64,000 nt of DNA from a bacterium UBP2_UBA2255 (lineage in GTDB: Bacteria > Edwardsbacteria > AC1 > EtOH8), in contig DDXR01000025.1 in assembly GCA_002347565.1 (NCBI GenBank), positions 1-64,000 on the forward strand, in the 5' to 3' direction. Shown one piece after another: positions 37,771-46,587 of this stretch (position 1 is its first letter; the number at the start of each line of letters is the position of its first letter). The notes beneath the pieces were generated by a model. That model made no database searches. It was not told where the DNA came from and was given only the letters and a program-made list of their open reading frames with translations. The translations under genes were made by a program, and so were the position numbers.

Positions 37771-38421
37771 TTAGCCGATCTCCAGGGTGGTGATGCCCTC
37801 GCGCACGGCGTACTTGGTGAGCTCCGCCAGGCTGTGGATGTCCAGCTTGTCCATGATCTGCTTGCGGTGGGACTCCACCGTCTTGACGCTGACGCTGAGG
37901 CGGGCGGCCGCCTGCTTCGTGCTCTTGCCCTCGGACAGCAGCTGCAGCACCTCCCGCTCCCGCGGCGACAGCACGGCGAATGCTGTCGGTCCCCGGCCCC
38001 GGATCGATTCGATGTAATCCTTGACGACCAGGCTGGCGATGCCCGGGCTGAGGTAGAGCTGCCCCTTCATCACCTGGCGGATGGCCTGCGATAGCTCCTC
38101 GAAGGCGGCGTCCTTGAGCACGTACCCCATCGCCCCCTGCTTGAGGATCTCGACCACGAACCGGCGGTCGGCATGCATCGACAGGGCCAGCACCCGGGTG
38201 CCGGGCAGGGCCGTGCGGATCAGCCGCGTGGCCTCGATTCCGTTCAGCCCCGGCATCGAGATGTCCATGATCACCAACTCCGGCGCATAGCGCTTCGCCA
38301 TCCGCACGGCTTCCTGCCCCCCTTCGGCCTCTCCTACGACCCTGATCCCCGGCTGCCGCTCCAGGAGGTTGCGCAGCCCCTGTCGGAACATCTTGTGGTC
38401 GTCCGCGATGACTATCTTCAT
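37771..38421 (-). CDS. NarL/LuxR-family response regulator
   Basis: A 216-residue transcription factor. The receiver domain (about 1-120) has DD at 7-8, the phosphoacceptor Asp in VIMDISMPG (about 53) and Lys in VLKDAAF (about 103). A LuxR-type helix-turn-helix (about 150-210) has LSPREREVLQLLSEGKSTKQ followed by the recognition helix SVSVKTVESHRKQIM. It starts with an ATGA overlap on the preceding histidine kinase gene, its obvious partner. Confidence 0.94.
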   Translation of the reverse strand: MKIVIADDHKMFRQGLRNLLERQPGIRVVGEAEGGQEAVRMAKRYAPELVIMDISMPGLNGIEATRLIRTALPGTRVLALSMHADRRFVVEILKQGAMGYVLKDAAFEELSQAIRQVMKGQLYLSPGIASLVVKDYIESIRGRGPTAFAVLSPREREVLQLLSEGKSTKQAAARLSVSVKTVESHRKQIMDKLDIHSLAELTKYAVREGITTLEIG

Positions 38422-39656
38422 CCCCTGCCGCCCCCTTCCGGCGCCGTTCGCGCGCATCGCATGGTGATCCGGATCCTCGCCCCATGCCCGGGCCGGCTTT
38501 CGATATCCACACTGCCGCGGAACCGACGCACCTGCTCCCGGATGTTGAACAACCCGTAGCTGGTCCGGCCGATCCGCGCCGGGTCGAAACCGGCGCCGTC
38601 GTCGCGGACCGCGACCGCCAGCGCCTGCCGGGATACCTGGACATCGACCGCTACCTGGGTGGCCCGGGCGTGCTTGGCGGCATTCATCAGCAGTTCCCGC
38701 GCAGCCATGTACGCAACGAACTCGATCCGTCCGTCGGCCGGGCGGGTGCTGCCACGGCACCTGACAACCACTCGGTATCCGAACAGCTCCTGGTAGTGCT
38801 CCCCCAGCCATTCCAGGGCCGGTCCCAGCCCGATCTCATACAGCAACGGCGGGCTGATCTCGTTGGTCAGCGCCCGCGCATGCCGGATGGACTCGTCCAG
38901 CAGTCTGCGGAACTCCTCCGCCCACTCCCGGGCCGGTCCTGAGTGGCTTCTGGCGTGGTACTCGTCCAAACTGAGCCGCATCAGCGCCAGCGACTGCCCG
39001 ATCCGGTCGTGCAGCACGGCGGCAATCCGCTTGCGCTCCGATTCCTCCGCCTGCAGCAGCTCCGAGGAAAGCTCCCGCAGCTGCCTCTGGTACCGTCCGA
39101 TCTGGTGCTCGCGCCGCTTCCGCTGCGCCGCTTCCCGCCGCAGGTCGCGGTTGAGCAGCTTCAACTCGGCGGTCCGCTCGGCGACAGTATCCTCCAACGT
39201 CGCGTAATACTGTTTCAACCGCTGCTCGGCCTCGTGACGGTCGAGGTATGACACCAGCAGCTTGGCCAGGGACCGCTGCAGCAGCAGCTCCTCCCGCAGG
39301 AACGGGCCAGGACTGCCCGGCGGCGGTCGGCCGATGACGCCCACCTCCAGCACCACGTCCCGGCGCCCCCGGGTGCGGTATCGGACACGGCATGTCCTCC
39401 GCGGCCGCCGGTACCCGTCCGACGTGAACAGCTGATCCCCGTAGCGTATCCTGACGACCGTCTGGCGGGGGTGCTGCCAGGCGCGGGGCAGGCTGCGGGC
39501 GACGCGGGCCAGCGCCCGGGATGGCACAATGCCCTGCGCCTGCAGGACTCGGGCAGCGCGGTGCAGCGCTGTCAGCTCCTTGATCCGCTCCCGCAGCTGC
39601 CAAGTGACCCGTTCCCGCCCGGGCTGTCCGGCCTTCATCGGCGTTCGGCCGGTCAT
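38418..39656 (-). CDS. Cytoplasmic NarL-type sensor histidine kinase
   Basis: A 412-residue kinase without membrane segments. The N-terminal part (about 20-145) is a probable GAF-like or unclassified sensor, followed by a coiled coil (about 145-205). The HisKA_3 dimerisation region carries the phosphoacceptor His in VLHDRIGQSLALMRLSL (about 216), and the HATPase domain ends with DDGAGFD and GHGARIRI. It overlaps the response-regulator gene by four bases. The start may be ATG 39656 or 39638. The signal is unknown. Confidence 0.9.
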   Translation of the reverse strand: MTGRTPMKAGQPGRERVTWQLRERIKELTALHRAARVLQAQGIVPSRALARVARSLPRAWQHPRQTVVRIRYGDQLFTSDGYRRPRRTCRVRYRTRGRRDVVLEVGVIGRPPPGSPGPFLREELLLQRSLAKLLVSYLDRHEAEQRLKQYYATLEDTVAERTAELKLLNRDLRREAAQRKRREHQIGRYQRQLRELSSELLQAEESERKRIAAVLHDRIGQSLALMRLSLDEYHARSHSGPAREWAEEFRRLLDESIRHARALTNEISPPLLYEIGLGPALEWLGEHYQELFGYRVVVRCRGSTRPADGRIEFVAYMAARELLMNAAKHARATQVAVDVQVSRQALAVAVRDDGAGFDPARIGRTSYGLFNIREQVRRFRGSVDIESRPGHGARIRITMRCARTAPEGGGRG

Positions 39657-39706
39657 CGCCGCGCGCCGCTCCCGCTGCGGGTGGCCGCGGGGCCGCCGGT
39701 CGCGGA

Positions 39707-39735
39707 ATAAAAAACAGCGGCATTGCGCATGCCGC
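39707..39735 (-). terminator. Rho-independent terminator of the zinc-ribbon gene
   Basis: GCGGCAT / ATGCCGC arms (39717-39723, 39729-39735) with a 5-base loop. On the minus strand TGTTTTTTATT follows. Confidence 0.8.
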
Positions 39736-39754
39736 CTGGGTTCACGGTCATCGC

Positions 39755-40183
39755 TCAATCCTTGAGTATCAGGACGATCCCGGCCACGAACGCCACCACG
39801 CCGACGCCAGCGGCAGCAGGGGTCAGCCATACCGGGATGCGGACGAACAGGCTCAGCAGCATGACGGCCACGAAAGCGGTGATCCCGGCCAGAAAGAACC
39901 AGATGCCCTGCCGGGTCCGGTCCCGCGGCCGCTGCCCGGCCGCAGGCGCGGCTGCACAGGCGTGCCGGGATCCCCCGGCTTGTTGCACCGCCGAACGGAC
40001 GTTCGGCGTCCCCTTCATCGGGCCGCAGCACTCGACGCACAACCGGTGCTCCTTGTCGAAACAAGGCCGGCACACCTGCCGCTCGCAGGCAGGGCACTTG
40101 TACATCGACTCGTTGCGGACGATCACGCCACGGGCGCAGATCGGGCAGAACACCTGGACGGCTTCCTGAATCGATTCGCTCAT
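39755..40183 (-). CDS. Zinc-ribbon/B-box-like membrane protein
   Basis: A 142-residue protein of unknown function. The N-terminal half has a cysteine-rich zinc-binding region (CPICARG, CPACERQVCRPCF, HRLCVECCG), a linker, then two membrane helices near 90-110 and 118-138 (FFLAGITAFVAVMLLSLFV and AAAGVGVVAFVAGIVLIL). ATG 40183 has an excellent AGGAGGAG site. It has its own promoter and terminator, so it is monocistronic. Confidence 0.8.
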   Translation of the reverse strand: MSESIQEAVQVFCPICARGVIVRNESMYKCPACERQVCRPCFDKEHRLCVECCGPMKGTPNVRSAVQQAGGSRHACAAAPAAGQRPRDRTRQGIWFFLAGITAFVAVMLLSLFVRIPVWLTPAAAGVGVVAFVAGIVLILKD

Positions 40184-40244
40184 CGTCTCCTCCTGTACCG
40201 CGCCGGGGCCGAACGTGCCTCGGCCGGTGCCCGGGGTTGCGGTA

Positions 40245-40273
40245 ACAGTAACCGATATCCACCGAAAAGTCAA
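40245..40273 (-). promoter_or_regulatory. Sigma-70-type promoter for the zinc-ribbon gene
   Basis: Minus-strand TTGACT (40268-40273), 17-bp spacer and TACTGT (40245-40250). Confidence 0.55.
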
Positions 40274-40288
40274 GCCCCGGCGCGGCGC

Positions 40289-40319
40289 ACGGCGGCCGCG
40301 CCAGCTGCGCGGCCGCCGT
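40289..40319 (-). terminator. Hairpin after the VWA gene
   Basis: A perfect 12-bp GC stem (40289-40300 with 40308-40319) and 7-base loop, 21 bp past the stop. It lacks a T-tract, so termination is only possible, not shown. Confidence 0.5.
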
Positions 40320-40340
40320 GCGGGTCCGGTTGGGAACCGG

Positions 40341-42227
40341 TCATTCCGATCGCGCCAGCCCCGCCAGCTCCCTCGCCATTCCCGCCAACCGCACGAACTC
40401 CGCCCGGTAGCCCCCCGGGTCCGTGCCGCAAGCCGCCCGCGCCAGCTCGATCACCTGGCCGTAGCTGGCCGAGCCCTTGAACGGCGAGTTGCGCAGCAGC
40501 AGGCCGAACTCGGCCACGGCCGCCGCGAAGCGGAAGTCCTCCGAGGCCTGGGCGAACGCCGCCCCGCCGTCGACCACCGGCCCGACGATCAGCCTGCTCC
40601 GGGTCCCGTCGGGGTCCTTGTAGCGCAGCTTGACCGTCATCAGCTCCGGGCTCTTCCCGGCGTCGGGGCGGACGACGGTGGTCTGGTACTTGAGCTCGTC
40701 CACGCCCGGCAGATTCTCGTCCGATCCCGCCGGCACGATCTCGTAGAGCGCCGTGACGGTGTGGCCCGATCCCAGCTCGCCGGCGTCCTTTGTGTCGTCG
40801 TTGAAGTCCTCCTTGGCCAGCAGCCGGTTCTCGTAGCCGATCAGTTTGTAGCCGCGGACCTTCGCCGGGTTGAACTCCACCTGGATCTTGACGTCCTTGG
40901 CGATGGTGAACAGCGTGCCGCCCATCTGGGAGACCAGCACCTTGCGGGCCTCGGAGAGGTTGTCGATGTAGGCGTAGTTGCCGTTGCCCTTGTCGGCCAG
41001 CTGCTCCATCCGTGAGTCCTTGAGGTTGCCACTGCCGAAGCCCAGCACCGACAGGAACACGCCGTGCTCGCGCTTCTCCTCGATCATGGCGATCAGCTCC
41101 GAGGTCGATGACACGCCGACGTTGAAGTCGCCGTCGGTGGCCAGGATCACCCGGTTGTTGCCGCCCTTGATGTAGTTGTCGAGGGCCGTCTGGTAGGCCA
41201 GCCGGATGCCGGCAGCGCCGGCCGTGCAGCCGCCGGCCTCCAGCTTGTCCAGCGCCGCCAGGATCGCCTTCCTGTCCTTCCCGGCCGTGGACGGCAGCAC
41301 CAGGCCCTCCGAGCTGGCGTAGACCGCGATCGCCACCCGGTCCTGGGGCCGCAGCTGCTGCACCAGCAGCTTGAAGGCGGACTTGAGCAGCGGCAGCTTG
41401 TCCTGGCTCTGCATCGACCCGGAGACGTCGATCAGGAACACCAGATTGGCCGGCGGCAGTTTACCGGCTGGGACCTCGCGGCCCTTCAGCCCGATCCGCA
41501 CCAGCCGGTGGCCGGCGTGCCACGGACAGGGGGCCGCCTCGGCGTGGACTGCGAACGGCGTACCGTCATCGGGCTGCGGGTAGTCGTAAGGGAAGTAGTT
41601 GACCAGCTCCTCGATCCGCACCGCGTCCTTGTATGGCAGCGATCCCGAATTGAGGAAGCGCCGCACGTTGGCATAGCTGGCCGGGTCGACGTCGATCGAG
41701 AAGGTGGACAGCGGCTCCTGGAGCACGTCCTTGAACGAGTTCTCGCTGATCGTGGCGTATTCCTCGGTGTTGAAGTCCGCCGGGACGCCGCGGTACACGC
41801 CGCCGGACGACTGGTCGCACTCGTAGGCAATCGATCCGCAGGCCGGCGCAGCTATTTTGCAAGCCATTACCTTTCGCTCGTCCTTGACCTTGAGGTCCAG
41901 GGTCGCGGGCTTCATGGCGACGGCCACGGTAACGGCCTTGCCCGATTCGACCGTGACGCCCTTGACCAGCGCCGTCTCGTGGCCGGGGTGGGTGGCCATC
42001 ACCGAGTAGGTCCCGGCCGGGACGCCGTTGAACGTGAAGCGTCCGGCCGCGTCGCTCTTGGCGTAGAACGACGTGCCGACAAGTTTGAGCGAGGCGCCCG
42101 ACAAGGGCAGCTTGGTCACGGCGTCGCTGACCGTACCGGAGATCGAGCCGGGCTGGACCGCCCACAGGATGCCTGCCAGCGCGGCGAGGGCCGCGGCGGC
42201 CCAGACCAGGATGTTTCGCTGTTTCAT
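40341..42227 (-). CDS. YfbK-like von Willebrand factor A domain protein with carboxypeptidase-regulatory-like domain
   Basis: A 628-residue exported or membrane-anchored protein. An N-terminal hydrophobic segment (ILVWAAAALAALAGILW) is followed by a carboxypeptidase-D regulatory-like beta-sandwich (about 28-105, SISGTVSDAVTKLPLSGASL), the vWF_A N-terminal region (STFSIDVDPASYANVRRFL), a VWA domain with metal-site motifs DVSGSMQS and LATDGDFNVG, and the C-terminal DUF3520 region. Start ATG 42227 has an AGGAG site. It probably binds a metal-dependent protein ligand in the periplasm; the partner is unknown. Confidence 0.9.
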   Translation of the reverse strand: MKQRNILVWAAAALAALAGILWAVQPGSISGTVSDAVTKLPLSGASLKLVGTSFYAKSDAAGRFTFNGVPAGTYSVMATHPGHETALVKGVTVESGKAVTVAVAMKPATLDLKVKDERKVMACKIAAPACGSIAYECDQSSGGVYRGVPADFNTEEYATISENSFKDVLQEPLSTFSIDVDPASYANVRRFLNSGSLPYKDAVRIEELVNYFPYDYPQPDDGTPFAVHAEAAPCPWHAGHRLVRIGLKGREVPAGKLPPANLVFLIDVSGSMQSQDKLPLLKSAFKLLVQQLRPQDRVAIAVYASSEGLVLPSTAGKDRKAILAALDKLEAGGCTAGAAGIRLAYQTALDNYIKGGNNRVILATDGDFNVGVSSTSELIAMIEEKREHGVFLSVLGFGSGNLKDSRMEQLADKGNGNYAYIDNLSEARKVLVSQMGGTLFTIAKDVKIQVEFNPAKVRGYKLIGYENRLLAKEDFNDDTKDAGELGSGHTVTALYEIVPAGSDENLPGVDELKYQTTVVRPDAGKSPELMTVKLRYKDPDGTRSRLIVGPVVDGGAAFAQASEDFRFAAAVAEFGLLLRNSPFKGSASYGQVIELARAACGTDPGGYRAEFVRLAGMARELAGLARSE

Positions 42228-42303
42228 GGTGGTGCTCCTCTGACTGCAGGTTGCCGTTTGGGGTTCTGCAGTATATACCAAGGGGCCCTCCCGATTATTC
42301 CGA

Positions 42304-42331
42304 TAAAAAAAGCACGGTCATCTGACCGCGC
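42304..42331 (-). terminator. Rho-independent terminator of the iorA-mnmA operon
   Basis: On the minus strand AAGCGCGGTCA pairs with TGACCGTGCTT (one mismatch) around a 2-base loop, followed by a run of T. Confidence 0.85.
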
Positions 42332-42366
42332 TTATCCGCCATGCCGCATCGCCGGCCGGCACGGGT

Positions 42367-43434
42367 TCACCCGCTGCCGATGTTCCCGCCGCCCAGGACG
42401 AGATCCCCCTGGTAGAACACCGCCGATTGCCCCGGCGTCACCGCGCGCTGCGGCTCGGCGAACGCAATGACCGCCCGATCCCCTGGCAGCGGCTTGACCA
42501 TCGCCGCGGCGCCCTTGTGCTGGTGCCGGATCTTGACCAGCGCCCCGACCGCGCGCTGCGGCCGGGGCAAGATCCAGTTGACGCCCGAGACCGCGCAGTC
42601 GCTCGACCGCAGCAGGTGGTCATCCCCCACGACTATCCGATTGCGCTGCGCGTCGATCCTCAGCACATACTGCGGCCTCCCCAGCGCGATGCCCAGCCCT
42701 TCGCGCTGGCCGACGGTGTAACGGATGATGCCCTTATGCTTGCCCAGGGCATTCCCGTCCCTGTCGACGATGTCGCCGGGCGCGGGCGTAACCCGTTGCT
42801 CGAGGAAATCCGCATACGATCCGTGCTGGACGAAGCAGATCTCCTGGCTCTCCGGCCTTTCCGCCGAGATCAAGCCCAGTGAGCGCGCCTGGGCGCGGAC
42901 CTCCTGCTTGCTCAGGCCGCCCAGCGGGAACAGCACCTGCGCCAGCGTTCCCCGCGACAGCGGCCACAGGAAATAGGACTGGTCCTTCCTGGCGTCGATC
43001 CCGCGCGCCAGAACGGGCATTCCCCGTCGTTTGACGATCCTCGCGTAGTGCCCCGTCGCGAGATACCGGCAGCCCAGGCCGCGTGCCTTGTCCAGCAGCA
43101 GGCCGAACTTGATCATGCGGTTGCACGCCACGCAGGGGTTGGGCGTGCGGCCGGCCGCGTATTCGGAAACGAACCGGTCGACCACCTGGCGGGAGAATTC
43201 CCGCTGGCAGTCGACCACGTAGTGCGGAATCCCCAGCGCCTGGGCGGCCTGGCGCGCCGCGGCGACCGAGTCCAGCGAGCAGCAGCTCCGGGCATGGTCC
43301 CCGTCCCCATAGCAAAAGAGCTTCATGGTCAGCCCAATGACCCTGAAGCCCCGCTGGACCAGCAGGGCCGCAGCCACGCTGCTGTCCACGCCGCCGGACA
43401 TCGCCACGGCAACGGTCATCCCGCTGATCGTCAT
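42367..43434 (-). CDS. mnmA: tRNA-specific 2-thiouridylase MnmA
   Basis: Thiolates U34 of Lys, Glu and Gln tRNAs. The 355-residue protein has the PP-loop AMSGGVDSSVAAALL, the first catalytic cysteine in NPCVACN and the second in SQEICFVQHGSYADFL, and the C-terminal barrel with KYTVGQREGLG-like RYTVGQREGLGIALG. The length is standard. It is the last gene of the long operon that begins with iorA. ATG 43434 has a GAAGGGG ribosome site; ATG 43419 is an alternative. Confidence 0.96.
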   Translation of the reverse strand: MTISGMTVAVAMSGGVDSSVAAALLVQRGFRVIGLTMKLFCYGDGDHARSCCSLDSVAAARQAAQALGIPHYVVDCQREFSRQVVDRFVSEYAAGRTPNPCVACNRMIKFGLLLDKARGLGCRYLATGHYARIVKRRGMPVLARGIDARKDQSYFLWPLSRGTLAQVLFPLGGLSKQEVRAQARSLGLISAERPESQEICFVQHGSYADFLEQRVTPAPGDIVDRDGNALGKHKGIIRYTVGQREGLGIALGRPQYVLRIDAQRNRIVVGDDHLLRSSDCAVSGVNWILPRPQRAVGALVKIRHQHKGAAAMVKPLPGDRAVIAFAEPQRAVTPGQSAVFYQGDLVLGGGNIGSG

Positions 43435-43464
43435 GCGCGCCGCCCCTTCAGCGCCGGAAGGGCA

Positions 43465-43923
43465 TCACTGCTCCAGCGGCGCGTCGCTGACGTAGACGCC
43501 TTCCAACTGGTAGGCGCCGTCAAGCAGGAACTCGATCCGGCGGCCCGCGAACAGCCGCGGATCCTCGTAGGGAGCAAAGAACCGCAACACGGCGCCGGCG
43601 GGGCCGGCCAAGACGCCGGCGAAACGGAATTGGCCCAGCGACGATCTTTCGATAGAGGGGCACTGCCCGGCGATGCTGTGCAGCAGGTGCTGGCGTTCGG
43701 CGAAGTGCGCGCAGGCCCTGGCCACGAACTTCTCCAAGTCGCCCTCGGGGGCCACCGGCTGCAGGACCGCCGGCGGACGGCAGAAATGGATGGAAGAGTA
43801 ATCACCGTTCTCCAGGCCGCTGGCCCAGGACATGGGATCCTGGCAGCCGGCCGCGGCCAGCGCGGCGGCCAGGGCCAGCGGCAGCAGCCGGCGGCCGCGA
43901 GCTGCGGCTCGGCCGGGCGTCAT
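43465..43923 (-). CDS. Hypothetical lipoprotein
   Basis: A 152-residue protein of unknown function with a lipoprotein signal (LLPLALAAALAAAGC) and a small mature domain. Mature sequence contains SSIHFCRPPAVLQPVAPEGD and ends with strands such as RIEFLLDGAYQLEGVYVSD. The start is set by a four-base ATGA overlap with the end of the HIT gene. It lies within the iorA-mnmA operon. No catalytic motif is evident. Confidence 0.75.
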   Translation of the reverse strand: MTPGRAAARGRRLLPLALAAALAAAGCQDPMSWASGLENGDYSSIHFCRPPAVLQPVAPEGDLEKFVARACAHFAERQHLLHSIAGQCPSIERSSLGQFRFAGVLAGPAGAVLRFFAPYEDPRLFAGRRIEFLLDGAYQLEGVYVSDAPLEQ

Positions 43924-44411
43924 CTGCCCGCCAGCGCTTTCCGCAGCCTGCGGCAGGTCGCCTCCAACGCCTCGGAGATCACCTTGGTTCGTGCCATCAC
44001 CGGCATGAAATTGGTGTCGCCGTTCCACCGCGGCACCAGGTGCAGGTGGAGGTGGTCGGCGATGCCCGCGCCCGCCGCTGTCCCCAGGTTAAAGCCCAGG
44101 TTGAACCCGTCCGGCCGCAGGCAGCGGACCATCGCCCGCTGGCACGACTGGGCCAGTGCCATCAGGTCCAACAGCTCGTCCGGACGCAGTCTGGCGAAAT
44201 CCCCGACATGGCGGTAGGGCGCGATCATCAGGTGTCCATTGTTGTATGGGAAACGGTTCATCATCACGAAAGCCGCCTTCCCCCGCAGCAGGATGTGGTT
44301 GGCCGTATCCCTCCGCTGCCTGGGTTTGACGCAGAAGATGCATCCTTTTGAGGTTTTCTGCTCCTCGCCGGATATATATGCCATCCGCCAGGGCGCCCAT
44401 AGGCGTTTCAT
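43920..44411 (-). CDS. HIT-family nucleotide hydrolase/phosphorylase
   Basis: A 163-residue histidine-triad protein. It starts MKRLWAPWRMAYI, typical of the Ap4A phosphorylase-like branch, has the zinc-type CIFC near residue 25, NGHLMIAPYRHV and the catalytic triad HLHLHLVPRW at about 122-131. Likely acts on dinucleoside polyphosphates or AMP conjugates. Start is set by ATGA overlap with the HAD gene. Confidence 0.92.
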   Translation of the reverse strand: MKRLWAPWRMAYISGEEQKTSKGCIFCVKPRQRRDTANHILLRGKAAFVMMNRFPYNNGHLMIAPYRHVGDFARLRPDELLDLMALAQSCQRAMVRCLRPDGFNLGFNLGTAAGAGIADHLHLHLVPRWNGDTNFMPVMARTKVISEALEATCRRLRKALAGR

Positions 44412-45196
44412 GTTGCGCTCTCCATGCATTCGCTTCTGTTCGCGCGGCCGGCGAGCCCGTCCGCCGCCGCTGGCAGCTCGGCCAGGTGCCTGATCCGAAC
44501 GTCCGGCGCGGCGGCCGGCAGCATCCGCTGGTCCACCCCGCTGATCCGCAGATAGCTCTCGATGTACAGCCGCTCGTAGTCGTCCTGCGGGTTGTAGGGC
44601 ATCCGGGAAAAGTCGTTGTCCAGCCAGATCGTGCGCATGCCCAGAGACCGCGCCGGCCGCACGTTGTTGTCGATCCGGTCGCCCACCATCAGGCAGCGCC
44701 CGGCATCGGCGTCGGCGCGTTCCAGCGCAAGCTCGAAGATGCGGCCGTCGGGCTTGTGCAGGCCGACCTCGTCGCTGATCACCAGCAGACGGAAGAACCT
44801 TGACAAATCGTGCCGATCCAGCTCCGCCCGCACCAGCGGCGGCTGGTTGGCGATCACGCCCAGATGGTAGGATCTGCCCAGCTCTCCCAGGACCTCATGG
44901 ACGCCGGGCAGCGGGACGTTGGCGCCGGGATAGAGATGATGGTACTGGTACGCCTTTTGCTTGGCCTCGTCGGGGACGTGCGGCGCATGCGTGTCCGCGA
45001 TCAGCTTTCGCGGATGGGCATCGGGCGGGTTTTCGCGCAGGATCCGCTCCCGCTCGGCCAGCACCTGCTCGAAGGACAGCGCCAGGCCGGCCTCGCGCAT
45101 CGTCAGGTAGAAGTGCCGCCAGATGCGGGCCAGCAGCGGCAGGTCGTAGAAGATCACGTTGCCGATGTCGAGGAAGATCCAATCGATACTATTCAC
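44408..45196 (-). CDS. HAD-superfamily hydrolase
   Basis: A 262-residue HAD-fold enzyme. Motif I is WIFLDIGNVIFYD, in which the second Asp is replaced by Asn, motif II is GVIANQP, and motifs III and IV are HKPDGRIFE and CLMVGDRIDNNVRPARSLG. The unusual motif I (DxGN rather than DxDGT) occurs in some HAD subfamilies. Substrate unknown. It is a mid-operon gene coupled by overlap to the HIT gene. Confidence 0.85.
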   Translation of the reverse strand: MNSIDWIFLDIGNVIFYDLPLLARIWRHFYLTMREAGLALSFEQVLAERERILRENPPDAHPRKLIADTHAPHVPDEAKQKAYQYHHLYPGANVPLPGVHEVLGELGRSYHLGVIANQPPLVRAELDRHDLSRFFRLLVISDEVGLHKPDGRIFELALERADADAGRCLMVGDRIDNNVRPARSLGMRTIWLDNDFSRMPYNPQDDYERLYIESYLRISGVDQRMLPAAAPDVRIRHLAELPAAADGLAGRANRSECMESAT

Positions 45197-45284
45197 TACC
45201 CAGCATTCCCTATCCAGTATTCACTTCGTTTCCCATTTACTCGTTTGCCCATGTACCCGTTTGACCGTTCTCCCGTTTGCCCTT
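45197..45284. repeat. Degenerate AAACG-type short tandem repeats
   Basis: The 88-bp gap between the HAD and endonuclease Q genes is a low-complexity string. On the minus strand units of 10-13 bases recur with the form GGgcAAACGgG (for example around 45227-45280). The neighbouring Lys-rich end of the endonuclease Q gene is similarly low in complexity. No gene is seen. Confidence 0.6.
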
Positions 45285-46565
45285 TTAGAATAGTTCCATC
45301 TGTTTTTTATTCTTGCCTTTGGATTTCCCATTTTGCATTTTGCCTTTTCCATCTTTCAATTTTAGGTCAGGCTCCTCGAACACCCGGATCTCCCCGTACT
45401 CGCCGTCGTAGCCCGGCAGCACCCGCACCCGCCCGGCCCGCACCCGCATGATGCCTTCAGCGATCCGCCGGTCGGTGGCGGTAACCAGCTCGGACTCGGG
45501 AGTCTCCAGCAGGATCGAGAACTCGCTGCCGAAGGTCGTGATCAGCTTGTGATACTCCCTGAGCACGGTCTGCGTACCCGTGCCCATGTCCTTGGCCGCT
45601 GCGATGATCTCCTCCAGCGGTATCAGGTGCTTGCAGGGGATGGCGCCGGCCGGTGCCTCGTCCTCCGGCCGGTCCGCCAGGTCATCGACGCGGTGGAGCA
45701 CGCCGACGGTGGCCTTTTTGCCGCACTTCGGGCACAGGTTCTTGTGCCGTTTGCACTCCGCCGGCGTCATCCGGACCGCGCAGGGCTTGTGGCCGTCGTA
45801 GTGGTACTTGCCCTCCTCGGGGAAGAACTCGATGGTGTACAGGAATTTCGACCGGTCCTTGGCGCGCAGGGCCTCGCGGACCGCTGCGTAGTCGAGCTCG
45901 CAATCGAAGGCGTTGGCCTCGCGCCCCAGCTTGGCCGGACTGTGGCAGTCGGAATTGGAGATCAGCGAGAATCTGTCGAGCGCCGACAGCCGCCAGTTCA
46001 TCGGCGGATCGGACGACAGGCCCGTCTCCAGTGCGAAGATGTGCTCCGTCTGGTCCTCGTAGCACTCTTCGATGGCGTCAAACCCGGAGTTGGAGCCGAA
46101 CAGCGAGAAGTGCGGCGTCCAGATGTGGGCCGGCACCACGAAACTAGCGGGATCGGCCTTCAGCACCAGCTCCACCAGCCGCGAGGCGTAGATCGGCAGG
46201 ATCGGCCGGCCGTCGACCTCCAGGCTGGCGTGGGACCGCAGGCGCCGGTTGACCTCGCCCGCCGCCTCCAGCGACGGCGCGAAAACGAGGTTGTGGATCT
46301 TGCGGGTCCTGCCGTTCTTGGAGAAAATGTTGCTGACCTCGGCGGTCAGGATGAAGTCGACGCCCTTGTAGTGGAACAGCCCGTTGCCGCGCGGCTCCAG
46401 CTTGAGCTTCAGCTCGCGGAACCACGCCGGGTGGGTGAAGTCGCCGGTGCCCACCAGGCCCAGGCCCTTGTACTTGGCCCACTCGGCGATGTGGTCCAGG
46501 TCCATCTCCGGGCTGGTGGCCCGGCTGTACCTGGAGTGGATGTGGAAATCGGCGTAGAACTTCAT
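45285..46565 (-). CDS. Endonuclease Q family protein with clamp-binding-like C-terminus
   Basis: A 426-residue PHP-domain nuclease. The first 250 residues hold the metal-binding PHP motifs DFHIHSRYSRATSP, GTGDFTH, PAHIWTPHFSLFGSNSGFD and SNSDCHSPAKLGREANAFD. A zinc-ribbon region with CPKCGKK follows (CKRHKNLCPKC). EndoQ enzymes cut DNA 5' of deaminated bases. The last 25 or so residues are a flexible Lys/Gly/Asn tail ending KKQMELF, like the bacterial sliding-clamp motif QL(S/D)LF. The start MKFYADF is standard for the family. It is a member of the iorA-mnmA operon. Confidence 0.9.
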   Translation of the reverse strand: MKFYADFHIHSRYSRATSPEMDLDHIAEWAKYKGLGLVGTGDFTHPAWFRELKLKLEPRGNGLFHYKGVDFILTAEVSNIFSKNGRTRKIHNLVFAPSLEAAGEVNRRLRSHASLEVDGRPILPIYASRLVELVLKADPASFVVPAHIWTPHFSLFGSNSGFDAIEECYEDQTEHIFALETGLSSDPPMNWRLSALDRFSLISNSDCHSPAKLGREANAFDCELDYAAVREALRAKDRSKFLYTIEFFPEEGKYHYDGHKPCAVRMTPAECKRHKNLCPKCGKKATVGVLHRVDDLADRPEDEAPAGAIPCKHLIPLEEIIAAAKDMGTGTQTVLREYHKLITTFGSEFSILLETPESELVTATDRRIAEGIMRVRAGRVRVLPGYDGEYGEIRVFEEPDLKLKDGKGKMQNGKSKGKNKKQMELF

Positions 46566-46587
46566 TGTTGAAGAACGTACTATTATT

